22,366 nucleotides of DNA from positions 1 to 22,366 of the forward strand of contig JAYMSP010002819.1 of the NCBI GenBank assembly GCA_036897095.1, written 5' to 3'. Origin of the DNA: Plantago elongata (taxonomy: Eukaryota > Streptophyta > Magnoliopsida > Lamiales > Plantaginaceae). This document shows positions 9,330-18,210 of the stretch, piece after piece; position 1 is the stretch's first letter, and each line of letters opens with the position of its first letter. The translations under genes were made by a program, and so were the position numbers. The notes beneath the pieces were generated by a model. It saw only the letters and a program-made list of their open reading frames with translations. It had not been told where the DNA came from and ran no database searches.

Positions 9330-11468
9330 ATGGTAATGGTTCATGTTCAACCAAGAACTGAGCTAATCATCAAGAGAATTACAGTTTTTTCCGTTCTAAT
9401 CCCCTTAGTGTCTGCATTATCCTTCAACTACACCAGCTTCACACCAAATGAGCCTAACATCACCTATGAGAAGGCTTATCCATCAAACAATGTCATCCAG
9501 CTTACGAGGAACCAGCGTGACCTAACCACCCTAGCAAGCGTAGGTAGAGCAACGTATCCCCTGCCTCTGCCGTTATGGGATAAAGCTTCCGGTTCTCTAA
9601 CAAGTTTCACTACAAAGTTCGTCTTTGTTATCAATTCGCTCAATGGAAGTGTGTATGGTGATGGGATAGCGTTCTTTCTTGCTCCTGTTGGATCAAGCAT
9701 TCCAGTGAACTTAACGAAGGGCGGTAGCCTTGGGCTTACACCCGATTCTGAGCCTTTGAACTGCAGTGCCAATGCATTTTTTGCCGTAGAGTTTGATATA
9801 TATCAGAATGATTGGGATCCTCCGTATGAGCATGTTGGTATAGATATTAACTCGATGGAGTCTGTTGTGAATGTGACATGGATGGGTACAGATAGTGTGA
9901 TGAAAGGTAGGAAGACTTATGCAAGCATCAGTTATGATTCGAATTCTAAGAATCTGACTGTGGGATTCTCCAGTTATAGAACCGGTGGTTATGCTAGACA
10001 GAAACTCACTTACACTGTTGATTTGAGAGACCATCTACCTGAACTGGTTACATTTGGCTTCTCTGCTGCAACTGGAAATGCTTCAGCACTTCATAGTCTT
10101 CATTCTTGGAGTTTTAGCTCCACTCTTGTATTGAACGACAGTTTATCAGCTCGTGGTGGAGTTACAACGGATCCTGAGGTAGGTGTACCTGGGACACCTA
10201 CAAAAGATCCTCCAATGGTCAAGTTTGATCCACGGAGAGCCGTAAACTCTATCAAGAATAAAATGAGGGTTACAAGACTATTCATTGGATTGTCCCTTGG
10301 AATGTTGGTTACTTTAGGAATATTTGGATTGCTCGCCTACTGTTTCTGGAAGAAGAAAAAAGGAACGGTTGACAGATTTGATGGCACAAATGATGAGTCC
10401 ATTGGTTATGAATTTGAACGAGATAGTGGCCCGAAGAAATTCTCGTACAATGATCTGAGTAAGGCGACCAGTGGTTTTTCTCTGAAAGAAAAGCTAGGTG
10501 AGGGAGGGTTTGGTGGTGTTTACAAAGGATTCCTCAAGCGGATTGACTCGTATGTTGCTGTCAAGAGAGTATCCAGTTGTTCTAAGCAAGGTATAAAAGA
10601 ATATGCATCGGAAGTGAAGATTATTAGCAGAGTGAGGCATAAGAATCTGGTACAACTCCTCGGGTGGTGCCACGAGAAAAAAGAATTGCTGCTCGTCTAT
10701 GAATTTATGCCTAATGGCAGCTTGGATTCTCATCTATTTGGAGGAAGGAGTGTCTTAAACTGGGGGATAAGGCACAAGATCGCACAAGGATTAGCTTCGG
10801 CTTTGCTTTATCTTCATGAAGAATGGGAGCAGTGTGTGGTGCATAGAGATATAAAGTCAAGTAATGTAATGCTAGATGCAAACTTCAATGCGAAACTAGG
10901 TGATTTTGGGTTAGCTCGGCTTGTGAATCATGAGAAGAAATTTCAAACAACAATGTTAGCAGGGACATTGGGTTACATGGCACCGGAGTGTGTGATCACT
11001 GGTAAGGTTAGCAAGGAGACGGACGTTTTCTCGCTTGGGGTGGTGCTAATGGAAATAGCTAGTGGAAGACAGTCGATTGAACGTGAGGCTGCAGATGGTC
11101 AAGTGAGCTTGATCGAGTGGGCATGGGGACTATATGGAGCAGGACAGATTCTTGATATGGCCGATCCACTGCTAGGTACTGACTTCAACTTGCTAGAAAT
11201 GGAGCATATCTTGATCGTAGGGCTCTGGTGTGCTCACCCGGATAGTAATCAACGCCCTTCTATCAGACAAGCGATTCATGCGCTTAATTTTGAAGTTCCA
11301 CTCCCTACTCTTGAGTGTAGGGCGTTTGAGACGCAGTACTATCCTTCGTTGCTAGATATATTTTCATCGCAACAAGCAACGATTGTTTCAGTAAGAAGCG
11401 AAGTGTTACTTGCAGATAATACTGGCCCTGGTGAATGTTCAAAGTTTAGTGCAACTTCTGGGGCATGA
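9330..11468 (+). CDS. L-type lectin-domain receptor kinase, subclade IX-like
   Basis: An intact, intronless single-pass receptor kinase of 712 residues, the usual length and structure for L-type LecRKs. Residues 1-29 look like a signal peptide. A legume-lectin domain follows (about 30-270), with GDGIAFFLAP (110-119) and the metal-site stretch VEFDIYQNDWDP (153-164). It has about nine N-glycosylation sequons. A transmembrane helix spans about 317-339 and is followed by KKKK. The Ser/Thr kinase domain (about 383-655) has the glycine loop LGEGGFGGVYKG, Lys412 in VAVKR, HRD at 505-507, DFG at 525-527 and APE at 551-553, so it should be an active RD kinase. DVFSLGVV replaces the common DVYSFGVV. 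The kinase resembles Arabidopsis LecRK-IX.1/IX.2, linked to Phytophthora resistance and cell death. The ligand is unknown. M1 is chosen because it precedes the signal peptide (M3 is an in-frame alternative). It converges on the F-box gene at 11743. Confidence 0.96.
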   Translation: MVMVHVQPRTELIIKRITVFSVLIPLVSALSFNYTSFTPNEPNITYEKAYPSNNVIQLTRNQRDLTTLASVGRATYPLPLPLWDKASGSLTSFTTKFVFVINSLNGSVYGDGIAFFLAPVGSSIPVNLTKGGSLGLTPDSEPLNCSANAFFAVEFDIYQNDWDPPYEHVGIDINSMESVVNVTWMGTDSVMKGRKTYASISYDSNSKNLTVGFSSYRTGGYARQKLTYTVDLRDHLPELVTFGFSAATGNASALHSLHSWSFSSTLVLNDSLSARGGVTTDPEVGVPGTPTKDPPMVKFDPRRAVNSIKNKMRVTRLFIGLSLGMLVTLGIFGLLAYCFWKKKKGTVDRFDGTNDESIGYEFERDSGPKKFSYNDLSKATSGFSLKEKLGEGGFGGVYKGFLKRIDSYVAVKRVSSCSKQGIKEYASEVKIISRVRHKNLVQLLGWCHEKKELLLVYEFMPNGSLDSHLFGGRSVLNWGIRHKIAQGLASALLYLHEEWEQCVVHRDIKSSNVMLDANFNAKLGDFGLARLVNHEKKFQTTMLAGTLGYMAPECVITGKVSKETDVFSLGVVLMEIASGRQSIEREAADGQVSLIEWAWGLYGAGQILDMADPLLGTDFNLLEMEHILIVGLWCAHPDSNQRPSIRQAIHALNFEVPLPTLECRAFETQYYPSLLDIFSSQQATIVSVRSEVLLADNTGPGECSKFSATSGA

Positions 11469-11742
11469 TCCTCAACTTCTGTTATGTACTTTAGTAGATA
11501 TGTTGACTCTACATACTTAGCATCCCCATTTTCATCCCTCCAGGTTTTGTCTCTGCCTCAAACTCCCTATAATCTTCTTGAAATAAGAATCTTGTTGCAG
11601 AGAAAATGAATAACACTAGCCCATCAAATTAACAACTAAATTTGCAGTTGGTTTTATTATGATTCGAAAAGACTATTTCATTTATATTCTCACACCAATG
11701 GCTCTGTTCTTCTAGCTACATGCTACATGCTACATACTCTCA
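11469..11742. other. Convergent 3' spacer with poly(A) signals
   Basis: This 274-bp spacer between two convergent genes must hold both 3' UTRs. AATAAG near 11582 could serve the kinase. AATAAA on the minus strand (11658-11653), about 85 nt past the F-box stop, could serve the other gene. CTACATG is repeated in tandem at about 11715-11733. Confidence 0.5.
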
Positions 11743-12954
11743 CTACAATGAGTGTCTGATTGAACGAAACCGCCGCTTAGGTAAAGGGCGATTCTGCTGA
11801 TGTGTGGATTCATCCCAATTCATATAGTCGCTGCCGGTTCCAGAAGCTGTTGAGATTTGGCCTAGCTCCATGTCATATACAAACCATATAGTGACTCTAC
11901 TATGAGTAAAGTATATACAGTTCTTTCTAAATCCAACTTTTCCTGCATTTATACCCATACAGCATTCATCTTCAAGAAACAACGCGCCATCGCCAAGACT
12001 TTGAACTTCTACCCACAACAACTTTTGAATATCAAGTCGAAAAACCTCAACTTCATCCACAACATCAATCGACTTTCTTGATGTAAGAAACACTAACATA
12101 ATCTCCCCATCAAACTCAAACAAATATTCTCTGTACTTGCTTGCCTTTCTATAAGGGACAGCTCTCATGTTGCTGAAACTACTGATCTTAAAGCATGAAC
12201 TGTTGTCCTCTATCACAACAAGACTCCCCTGCAAGCTCAATACGTAAAATTTCCCCTGAAAACCAATCCCATTTACGAATTCCATTTTCTGATTACTATC
12301 AAAAGGTTCTTTAAGATCAAACTCTTGTACAATCCATGCCTTCTCACCTTTCCTATATCTAAAGAACGCAAGTGAACAACCTTCTGTCAGGACCATAACA
12401 GTGAAACGTTTAGGATCTTCTGGCCCTGACGACAATATGGCGAACTGAAAAGGAAGATTAGGATCCCAACACGGAAGATCATGCCTAATCCTTCTAACAG
12501 GATCCCATAAGAAGCAATTCCATGTCCAGCTAATTTCCATAGCAATAATTTGCCCATGGGAATGGCCCATGAAAACCATAGGAGGCCAATATTGGCGTGA
12601 TCTTGTCTTGTAGTACCAATCCCAAATGAAACTATATCCTTCATGAAACGTGATGCCAACACTGTGGGTGCGGAAATGAGAATCTTTCCAAAATTTACAA
12701 GACTTTTTCGAGTTTCCTCGGTTGATTTCAACGAGCTGTGGAAATCTTGACTTCATGTTCTGATTGCAACGTGTTGAACAAGACCTCCATGATTTGGTGA
12801 CACTGCCAAAGGAGGTGATGTTTCGCATAAGAATTGGGGTGTTTGCAATCGAGGTGATGAGCTGGTGTGGCAGATTAGGCCATTTCTTTGTTTCATGAAC
12901 AGATTCTTGTTTGCTAGAAAGATCATGTTTCTTTTTTGTATTCTTTGAGGCCAT
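11743..12954 (-). CDS. F-box/DUF295 protein (paralogue 1)
   Basis: An intact intronless protein of 403 residues. Residues about 24-62 (WPNLPHQLI through SVTKSWRS) look like a degenerate F-box, the motif that docks on SKP1 in SCF ubiquitin ligases. Residues about 225-362 match the DUF295 (KIB1-4 type beta-propeller) C-terminal region, with EVEVFRLD (301-308), SLGDGALFLEDECCMG (319-334), KNCIYFTHS (344-352) and WFVYDME (357-363). The family is taken to choose substrates for ubiquitination, but the substrate here is unknown. The next gene to the right (14029-15192, same strand) is a clear paralogue, so this is a tandem duplication. Start: MASKNTKKK is the first Met and aligns with MTKMKANKKK of the paralogue. 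A TATA-like TATATAAG lies about 60 nt upstream (13014-13021). Family assignment is firm, function is not. Confidence 0.9.
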   Translation of the reverse strand: MASKNTKKKHDLSSKQESVHETKKWPNLPHQLITSIANTPILMRNITSFGSVTKSWRSCSTRCNQNMKSRFPQLVEINRGNSKKSCKFWKDSHFRTHSVGITFHEGYSFIWDWYYKTRSRQYWPPMVFMGHSHGQIIAMEISWTWNCFLWDPVRRIRHDLPCWDPNLPFQFAILSSGPEDPKRFTVMVLTEGCSLAFFRYRKGEKAWIVQEFDLKEPFDSNQKMEFVNGIGFQGKFYVLSLQGSLVVIEDNSSCFKISSFSNMRAVPYRKASKYREYLFEFDGEIMLVFLTSRKSIDVVDEVEVFRLDIQKLLWVEVQSLGDGALFLEDECCMGINAGKVGFRKNCIYFTHSRVTIWFVYDMELGQISTASGTGSDYMNWDESTHQQNRPLPKRRFRSIRHSL

Positions 12955-13013
12955 AATTCTGTGTTCTCTGGTAGAGTTGTGGTATTTTGTTTAGACAGAA
13001 GATCGGTCTCAAG

Positions 13014-13021
13014 CTTATATA
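13014..13021 (-). promoter_or_regulatory. Putative TATA box of F-box/DUF295 gene 1
   Basis: The minus strand reads TATATAAG, ending about 60 nt before the ATG at 12954. Position and sequence fit a plant TATA box with a very short leader. Confidence 0.5.
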
Positions 13022-13300
13022 ATAGGAAGAATTCCAAAGTACTGGATTCCTTGCTAGTAACTTTTAAAAGTCATCACATTCCACATACTTGCGTTCCAAG
13101 AATGGGAAAGACAAAGATAGAAAATTCAAATATTGCTTGCTTTTTGCTTTTCCTAGTATGCAAGTTGGCATGACGCTACTTACAGCTCGATATCAGATTA
13201 AAATATTTATTAAAAAAAGAGCTAAAAATTTCCTATTGATATAAGGTAACGGATCAGAACGTGCCAAACACACACCTGGTAAACGTACTAATATTGCACA
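13022..13300 (-). promoter_or_regulatory. Upstream region of F-box/DUF295 gene 1
   Basis: Fewer than 300 bp separate the TATA-like box from the transposable element at 13301. The usable upstream region of gene 1 therefore either runs into that element or is very short. No clear cis element was recognised. Confidence 0.35.
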
Positions 13301-13999
13301 CATGCACGGTCCCATGTATATTTGAGGGGCCGCAATCGCTACCCCTCGATTTTGGACATAAAATGCCTATTATACCCTTTTTAAAAATTTAATGAATAGT
13401 GATATATTTAGCAAAAATAAATTATGAAAGAAATTGGTAAATCTCAGCTGGTGCACCTATGTTTGATAAAGTATTTCCTTGCTAATTGATCACAAGTTCG
13501 ATTCTTAGTACTGCTAGATTTTCCAACCATTTTATTTATGTTGTTTTCTACTTATATTTTTCATTATGATTCAGTAATATTTTTTATTATTTCTCTTCTT
13601 TTTAATGTTCTTTTATTATTTCTTTCTTTTTTATGTTCTTTTTTTAACATTAACATCTTTTATTATTTTTCTTTTTCTAATGTTGTTTTAGTCTACATTT
13701 CACAACCATATTTTATAAATAATTAACTTTATTTTATTTAATTCTCTTTGTTTCTTTATTTTATTATTTAATGATAAATTCATTTACTTAATATACTTAA
13801 AAAAAATTATTTAATCTAAACAAAGCTATATTATATCTAATTTTGAGCACATAATTTAAAAAATTATAGTCTAAACATTGTTCTGTACTATGTGAGTTTT
13901 GAAAACGTAATTTTCATTAGTAATTAATAATAAATTTTTTAAATTAAATTTATAGTAAAAAATTCGCTACCCTAATATGTATTTCTGCGTATGTCCCAG
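13301..13999. mobile_element. Non-autonomous DNA element, copy A (hAT-like MITE)
   Basis: A 699-bp AT-rich non-coding element whose whole length aligns with copy B at 16011-16674. It is flanked by the perfect 8-bp direct repeat ATTGCACA (13293-13300 and 14000-14007), the target-site length of hAT transposons. The ends are only weakly inverted: the left contains GTCCCATGTATA, and the right, read in reverse, begins CTGGGACATACGC. CGCTACCC occurs near both ends. The interior holds a tRNA-like segment (about 13434-13517) and a T-rich stretch (about 13575-13690) longer than in copy B. It has no ORF of note. It inserted 22 bp beyond the stop codon of F-box/DUF295 gene 2, so it likely forms that gene's 3' UTR. 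TTTATT words near 13710-13765 read AATAAA on the gene strand and could act as poly(A) signals. Confidence 0.75.
13434..13517 (+). other. tRNA-like (A-box/B-box) core inside element copy A
   Basis: CTCAGCTGGTGCACC resembles a tRNA D-arm/A-box and CAAGTTCGATTCTTAG resembles a T-arm/B-box, spaced about as in a tRNA. The homologous segment in copy B (about 16149-16238) reads TAGCTCAGC, matching the A-box consensus more closely, with AGTTTGATT at the B-box. The arms no longer pair well, so it is not a functional tRNA. Confidence 0.4.
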
Positions 14000-14028
14000 A
14001 TTGCACAATATTATTGTAGAAAACTGAA

Positions 14029-15192
14029 TCACCACTTCCCAGGATAATAGTTGCCTCTCGGCTTAGGGGGGTCTTCGAGATCAATGGGTTCATTCCACTT
14101 CATGTAATCACTTTTACCTCCAGAAGCTGGTGAGATTTGCCTTATTCCCATATCATAAACAAACCACAAGTCATTTTCAACCCTGCTGTGAGTGAAGTAT
14201 ATGCAGTTTTTTCTGCATCCAATTTTCTCTGCATATACCCCCATACAACATTCTTCTTCAAGAAACATCGCACCGTCACCAAGACTTTCAACTTTGAGCC
14301 ACAACAGCTCCTCCACATCAAGCCGGAAAACCTCCACATCGTCCACGACATTGATTGATTTTCTCGACACAAGAAAAACCAACAACATCTCACCATTCAG
14401 TTCCACCAAAAACTCCCTATACTGTCTTGACCTGTTACAGGGAACAGCCCTGCATTTACTAACACCGGTGACCTCAAAATCAGAGCCCGTGTCCTCTATT
14501 ACCGCAAGACCCCCCTGCAAACTCAACATGTAAAACTTCCCTTTGAATCCAACACCATGACAGAACTCCATATTCTGCCCTGGATTATAAGGATCTTTGA
14601 CCTTGTAGTCTCGAAAGTCCCACTTCCAATCATTGCCTGCCCATTCAAGGAACGCGAAAGTGTGAGAAGACTGACCAGTCAATACCATGACACTGGGGTT
14701 GCGTTTCATCCTATCCAAACATGGTAGTACTGCCACAAATTTAAGAGGAGGATTATTGTGGCCCAAAAGTGGAAGATAACTGAAGGCTCCACAAGGCCAG
14801 CGTAAGTAACAGCCAGACAAGTTGGTGGTAGAAAAACTGAATAAAAACCCATTGGAGGAGCCCTTGAAGTACCCCTCTTCAACATGGTGTTTATATGATG
14901 ATCTTTTATAATAAGGCCAAGGGTACTCCTCATCGAATTTGATGTCAAAAATATGGTTGCTGCACGGCTTTGTGTCGATTTCAACAAGTTGTGGCCACCG
15001 TGGTTTGCCGTCAGGGCTGCACTGTTTGAGAGGTGATCTCCACGTCTTGGTAACACCACCAAAGGAAGTGATGTTTTGCATTAGCTTCTTTTGTCTTGGA
15101 AAGAGGCTGATGAGCTGCTGAGGAAAATTAGGCCAGGAATGCTTGTTATTTGAATCATCATTTTTCTTCTTGTTTGCTTTCATTTTGGTCAT
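14029..15192 (-). CDS. F-box/DUF295 protein (paralogue 2)
   Basis: An intact intronless gene and a clear paralogue of the gene at 11743-12954. The open frame extends to an upstream Met at 15279 (416 residues). I prefer the start at 15192 (387 residues) because MTKMKANKKK there aligns with the paralogue's MASKNTKKK, and the extra 29 residues have no counterpart. Numbered on the longer form, the F-box-like part is at about 49-81 (WPNFPQQLI through GGVTKTWRS). The DUF295 region is at about 238-376, with DVEVFRLD, SLGDGAMFLEEECCMG, KNCIYFTHS and WFVYDM all conserved. It is expected to act as a substrate receptor in an SCF ubiquitin ligase, but the substrate is unknown. The middle third differs most from paralogue 1, which suggests divergence in recognition. 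A TATA-like TTTAAATAAG lies near 15368-15377. Its 3' end runs straight into the mobile element at 13301-13999. Confidence 0.88.
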   Translation of the reverse strand: MTKMKANKKKNDDSNNKHSWPNFPQQLISLFPRQKKLMQNITSFGGVTKTWRSPLKQCSPDGKPRWPQLVEIDTKPCSNHIFDIKFDEEYPWPYYKRSSYKHHVEEGYFKGSSNGFLFSFSTTNLSGCYLRWPCGAFSYLPLLGHNNPPLKFVAVLPCLDRMKRNPSVMVLTGQSSHTFAFLEWAGNDWKWDFRDYKVKDPYNPGQNMEFCHGVGFKGKFYMLSLQGGLAVIEDTGSDFEVTGVSKCRAVPCNRSRQYREFLVELNGEMLLVFLVSRKSINVVDDVEVFRLDVEELLWLKVESLGDGAMFLEEECCMGVYAEKIGCRKNCIYFTHSRVENDLWFVYDMGIRQISPASGGKSDYMKWNEPIDLEDPPKPRGNYYPGKW

Positions 15193-16010
15193 AGTTGAGT
15201 AGTATTTGTTTGGATATTGAAGCTTAACATCGATTGTTGCACAAATATATTGAGTAATTTGGCCTTGGTCTCCAAGCATTACTTCATTAATTAACCATTG
15301 ATGATTGAGTAAGACATTATTGGTTCAAAATAAAATGTCAACGACTTGTTGAGCAAGAACACTATCTTATTTAAATGGATCAGTGGAGTTAAGTGGTCAT
15401 TCATATGGACAATAATAATTTTGGGAATAAAGATCACTGTAGTAGCCCAAAAATTTATTTTTGACATTTAAAACGAACTGAATGTTAAGCGGAATTTGTA
15501 AAATTTAAGTCTTTGATCCAAAATCGTTTTCCTTAGAGTTGAGCCAATTATTTCTTTTGTGAGTCATATTTTAGCCCTCTTCATGCCCATTCAAAATCCT
15601 AATCTTCCCCCAAATCTTAGCATTTTGAAAAGAAAACCTTTCGCGCGTAGATTTTCTGATAGACACAACCAACTTGTAAATTCAATTCCCGGTTTGTTAA
15701 CAGTTTGATCAAGCTGATTTTTGGAGATCAGATTCTTAACACACTATTCTATATTGTCACCGGATAGATTTTCGTTTTGAAGTCCCAAATATTCTGTATT
15801 TTCTTCTGAACAGAGAGTTATTTTTCAACCCACGATCGACCCTTATTTATCGTATTTGCTCTCCTACTGACGAGTTCTCCCAAAATTTGCATCCACTGTT
15901 TTGTTATTATGCTAATGGTATACCACGTTTGAAAATTTGGTAGGAATCATTCATGTTGATAGGAAATTTAATGTTCGGTGATTATATTTGTATCTAATGT
16001 GGTGTGCTCA
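15193..16010. other. Promoter of F-box gene 2, then possible LTR fragment
   Basis: About 15193-15400 is the upstream region of the F-box gene. From 15438 the sequence begins TGTAGTAGCCC. That recalls the 5' end (TG plus a C-rich word) of some plant Ty3/gypsy long terminal repeats. No matching CA end or target-site duplication was found, so the LTR idea is weak. No gene is seen. Confidence 0.3.
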
Positions 16011-16674
16011 GTGCCAGGCGCGGACACAAGTGTATGGGAGGCACCGCACTCGCTCCCCCCTCGATTTTGATCATGAAATGTTTATTATACCCTTTCTAAA
16101 AATTATGAAAGAATATTGATATATTAGCAAGAATAAATTATGAAAGAAATTGGTATAGCTCAGCTTCAGCTGGTGCATCTATTTTCCATAAAGTCTTTCC
16201 TGCCAAATGATCACAAGTTTGATTTTCAATAGTGCTAGATTTTCCAACCATTTTATTTATATTGTTTTCTACCATTTACTTAATATTTTTCATTGTTTCT
16301 TTCTGATTCAGTAACATTTTTTATTATTTTCTCTTTTTTAATGTTCTTTTAGTTTACATTTCACAATCATATTTTATAAATAATTAGCTTCATTTCATTT
16401 AAGTTTCTTTATTTCTTTATTTTTTCTATTCAATGGTAAATTCATTTACTTAATATACTTAAAAAAAATTATTCAATCTAAACAAAGTTATATTATATCT
16501 AATTCCTCTCGTTTATGAGTATATAATTTAAAAATTATAGTCTAAATAGTATTCTTTACTATGTGAGTTTTGAAAATGTAATTTTCATTAGTCATTAATA
16601 ATGAATTTTTTAAATTAAATTTATAATAAAAAAATTCGCTACCCTGACATATATTTCTGCGTCCATTCCTGCTG
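16011..16674. mobile_element. Non-autonomous DNA element, copy B (hAT-like MITE)
   Basis: A 664-bp element that aligns from end to end with copy A at 13301-13999 and has the same orientation. Flanking 8-mers TGTGCTCA (16003-16010) and AGTGCTCA (16675-16682) match at seven of eight positions, which fits an aged 8-bp target-site duplication. The ends are imperfect inverted repeats: the left contains GCGGACACAAGTGTATG and the right, read in reverse, contains ATGGACGCAGAAATATATG. It carries the same tRNA-like core and lacks most of copy A's T-rich expansion. It sits inside the possible LTR fragment starting at 15438. Confidence 0.72.
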
Positions 16675-16886
16675 AGTGCTCATGTGCCTTTTTCCCTGAT
16701 CTTGTTATCTTGTGCTATCGACATATTGCAGCGTGCTTATGTGTTTTATGTTTGGTGAATTAATCTGATCCATGTGCACTTGATCGAGGTAGCAGTATAT
16801 AAATTCCTTGAGACAATAATATGTTTAGTACGGATGGAATGGGGAGTTTGTTATTTGTTAGTTATTTGGTGGAAATTATTATCGAA
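16675..16886. other. Short spacer between element copy B and the Helitron end
   Basis: No gene. It may continue the possible LTR fragment interrupted by element copy B, and it is the host sequence next to the Helitron 3' end. Confidence 0.4.
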
Positions 16887-16914
16887 CTAGTATTAACTCG
16901 TGACGTTGTCACGA
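16887..16914 (-). mobile_element. Helitron 3' terminus: hairpin plus CTAG
   Basis: On the minus strand TCGTGAC, a loop AAC and GTCACGA form a perfect 7-bp stem (16914-16898). Seven bases (GTTAATA) follow, then CTAG (16890-16887) and a host T (16886). This is the textbook Helitron 3' end, with a short hairpin about 10 nt before CTRR and insertion before T. Confidence 0.75.
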
Positions 16915-16929
16915 CATATTTAACTTTTA

Positions 16930-18210
16930 ATATGAATGAAGTTTAGAAAAAAATACATTAAATGACCGAAAAGTCATATAATAATACTTGAAGTTTAAAT
17001 ACATTGTGTTTTTGGAGAGGGGCATTGTAAATTTATAACAACGACTATACAACCCTCCTTAAGTTGGACTACATGATACCAGAAGTCCTAATAGTGTTTA
17101 GGAACTCGACATAAAAAATATATTCTCTATTGACGATATCATCTTCGTCAGAATATGCTGTCAGAATTCATGAACTCAGTTAAATCTCCAGGTAAAAGGG
17201 ACATTATATAGTCGTTGACTTCCTGTACTATCTCGTTGGTGGGAGCAAAAATATCTCAATTCTGAAAGTACCAACTATCACTAACTTGGTCTAATTAATA
17301 TGCTAGGGTGTGTGTCATCAATTATTGCAACGATTGGGTCACCAGGAGGGCGAATCAAGATAACATCAACCAGTTTAAATTCCACGTCACCATCATTATC
17401 GTCACCGACCTCTCCATCTCCAGCATTTAACAACCAATCCACAAACTCTCTAATACTATCATTCTCGACATTTGAGCGGCCAGGCAATAATTAAATTAAA
17501 TACAATAGAGATAACTAATAAATACGAATAATTATAATCAATTTCACTTACATGAACTATACCTAAAATTTGTTAATTTATATAACATGTTATTAAAATG
17601 CCTGCAAATGCATGTTCTCCGTGAGCTTCAATACACGACATGAACTCTAGAGCTTCGATGAGCATAGGGATGAATGGACCATGCCCTGTCTACTACTCTT
17701 AGGTATCACTGGAAGTATTTGTCTGAAATCACCACATCCACCAAAGGCTTGTTCAATTTTCTACCATGATGACCTATCATTACGTTCGTTAGACTACGAT
17801 CAAGAGCCTCAAAACAAAACTTGTTAGTCATTGGCGCCTCATCCCAAATTATTATCTTTTCAATAGTCCTGTAAAATCACTGGATGGAATCCTACTGCAT
17901 GTAGTAGTTTACTCGACCTGCAAAGGATATTGAACCTAGAGTGTGTAGTACGACCACCAAGAAGAAGTAGAGAAGATACATATATACCCCTCGATGCAAC
18001 TGTGAGATCACGTCTACCACGTAATGCAAAATACGTTGTATTCCGCAAAAATGTCTTTCTAGTGCCACCATAATCATACTGAAAGAAAACTCCACCACCT
18101 CCCAAATCTACTGCATCCATAGTAATATGATACACATTTATTTGCTCATCAGTGAGAGACGGATACAAACGACTATGCTGCTCAATCATATCATCAACAT
18201 CGTAGGACAT
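16930..18210 (-). pseudogene. Helitron helicase (Pif1/RepHel) pseudogene
   Basis: Reading right to left in several frames, the conserved blocks of a Helitron helicase appear in order. LTDEQINVY is first (about 18135-18160). Walker A follows as YGGTRKTF (normally GGTGKT, so the key glycine is arginine), then LLLLGGRTTHSRF. Walker B is IIWDEAPM, followed by FEALDRSL (about 17790-17850). After a frameshift comes GDFRQILPVIPK (about 17695-17735). FVDWLLNAGDGEVGDDNDGD is at about 17390-17450. After a stop, FAPTNEIVQEVNDYIMSLLP is at about 17190-17255. EFLNTIRTSG is at about 17075-17110 and KEGCIVVVI at about 17035-17065. The real enzyme unwinds DNA during rolling-circle transposition. This copy is dead: it has multiple stops and frameshifts, an altered Walker A, a gap between about 17488 and 17640, and no final SQGQ/RPVFSHGQLY-type block. 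Confidence 0.8.

Larger units (their letters stand above)
16887..18210 (-). mobile_element. Decayed Helitron with Pif1-type helicase
   Basis: A minus-strand Helitron remnant. It begins with the helicase (18210) and ends at a Helitron-type 3' terminus at 16887 (hairpin, then CTAG, then T). The helicase is frameshifted and internally deleted, and no HUH Rep domain was seen upstream. The element is therefore neither complete nor autonomous. The 5' end (TC) was not located. Confidence 0.75.

Noticed and set aside
9476..10733. Four minus-strand open frames inside the lectin kinase
   Set aside because: They are antisense shadows of the long plus-strand gene.
13434..13517. Functional tRNA gene
   Set aside because: Only A-box-like and B-box-like words are present. 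The acceptor and T arms do not pair and no clear anticodon arm is visible.
15193..15279. Upstream start at 15279 for F-box/DUF295 gene 2
   Set aside because: The 29 extra residues have no counterpart in paralogue 1, whereas the Met at 15192 aligns with its start. The longer form cannot be fully excluded.
17300..17494. Plus-strand open frame rich in Ser and Pro
   Set aside because: It is the complement of the Helitron helicase segment on the minus strand, whose protein similarity is clear.
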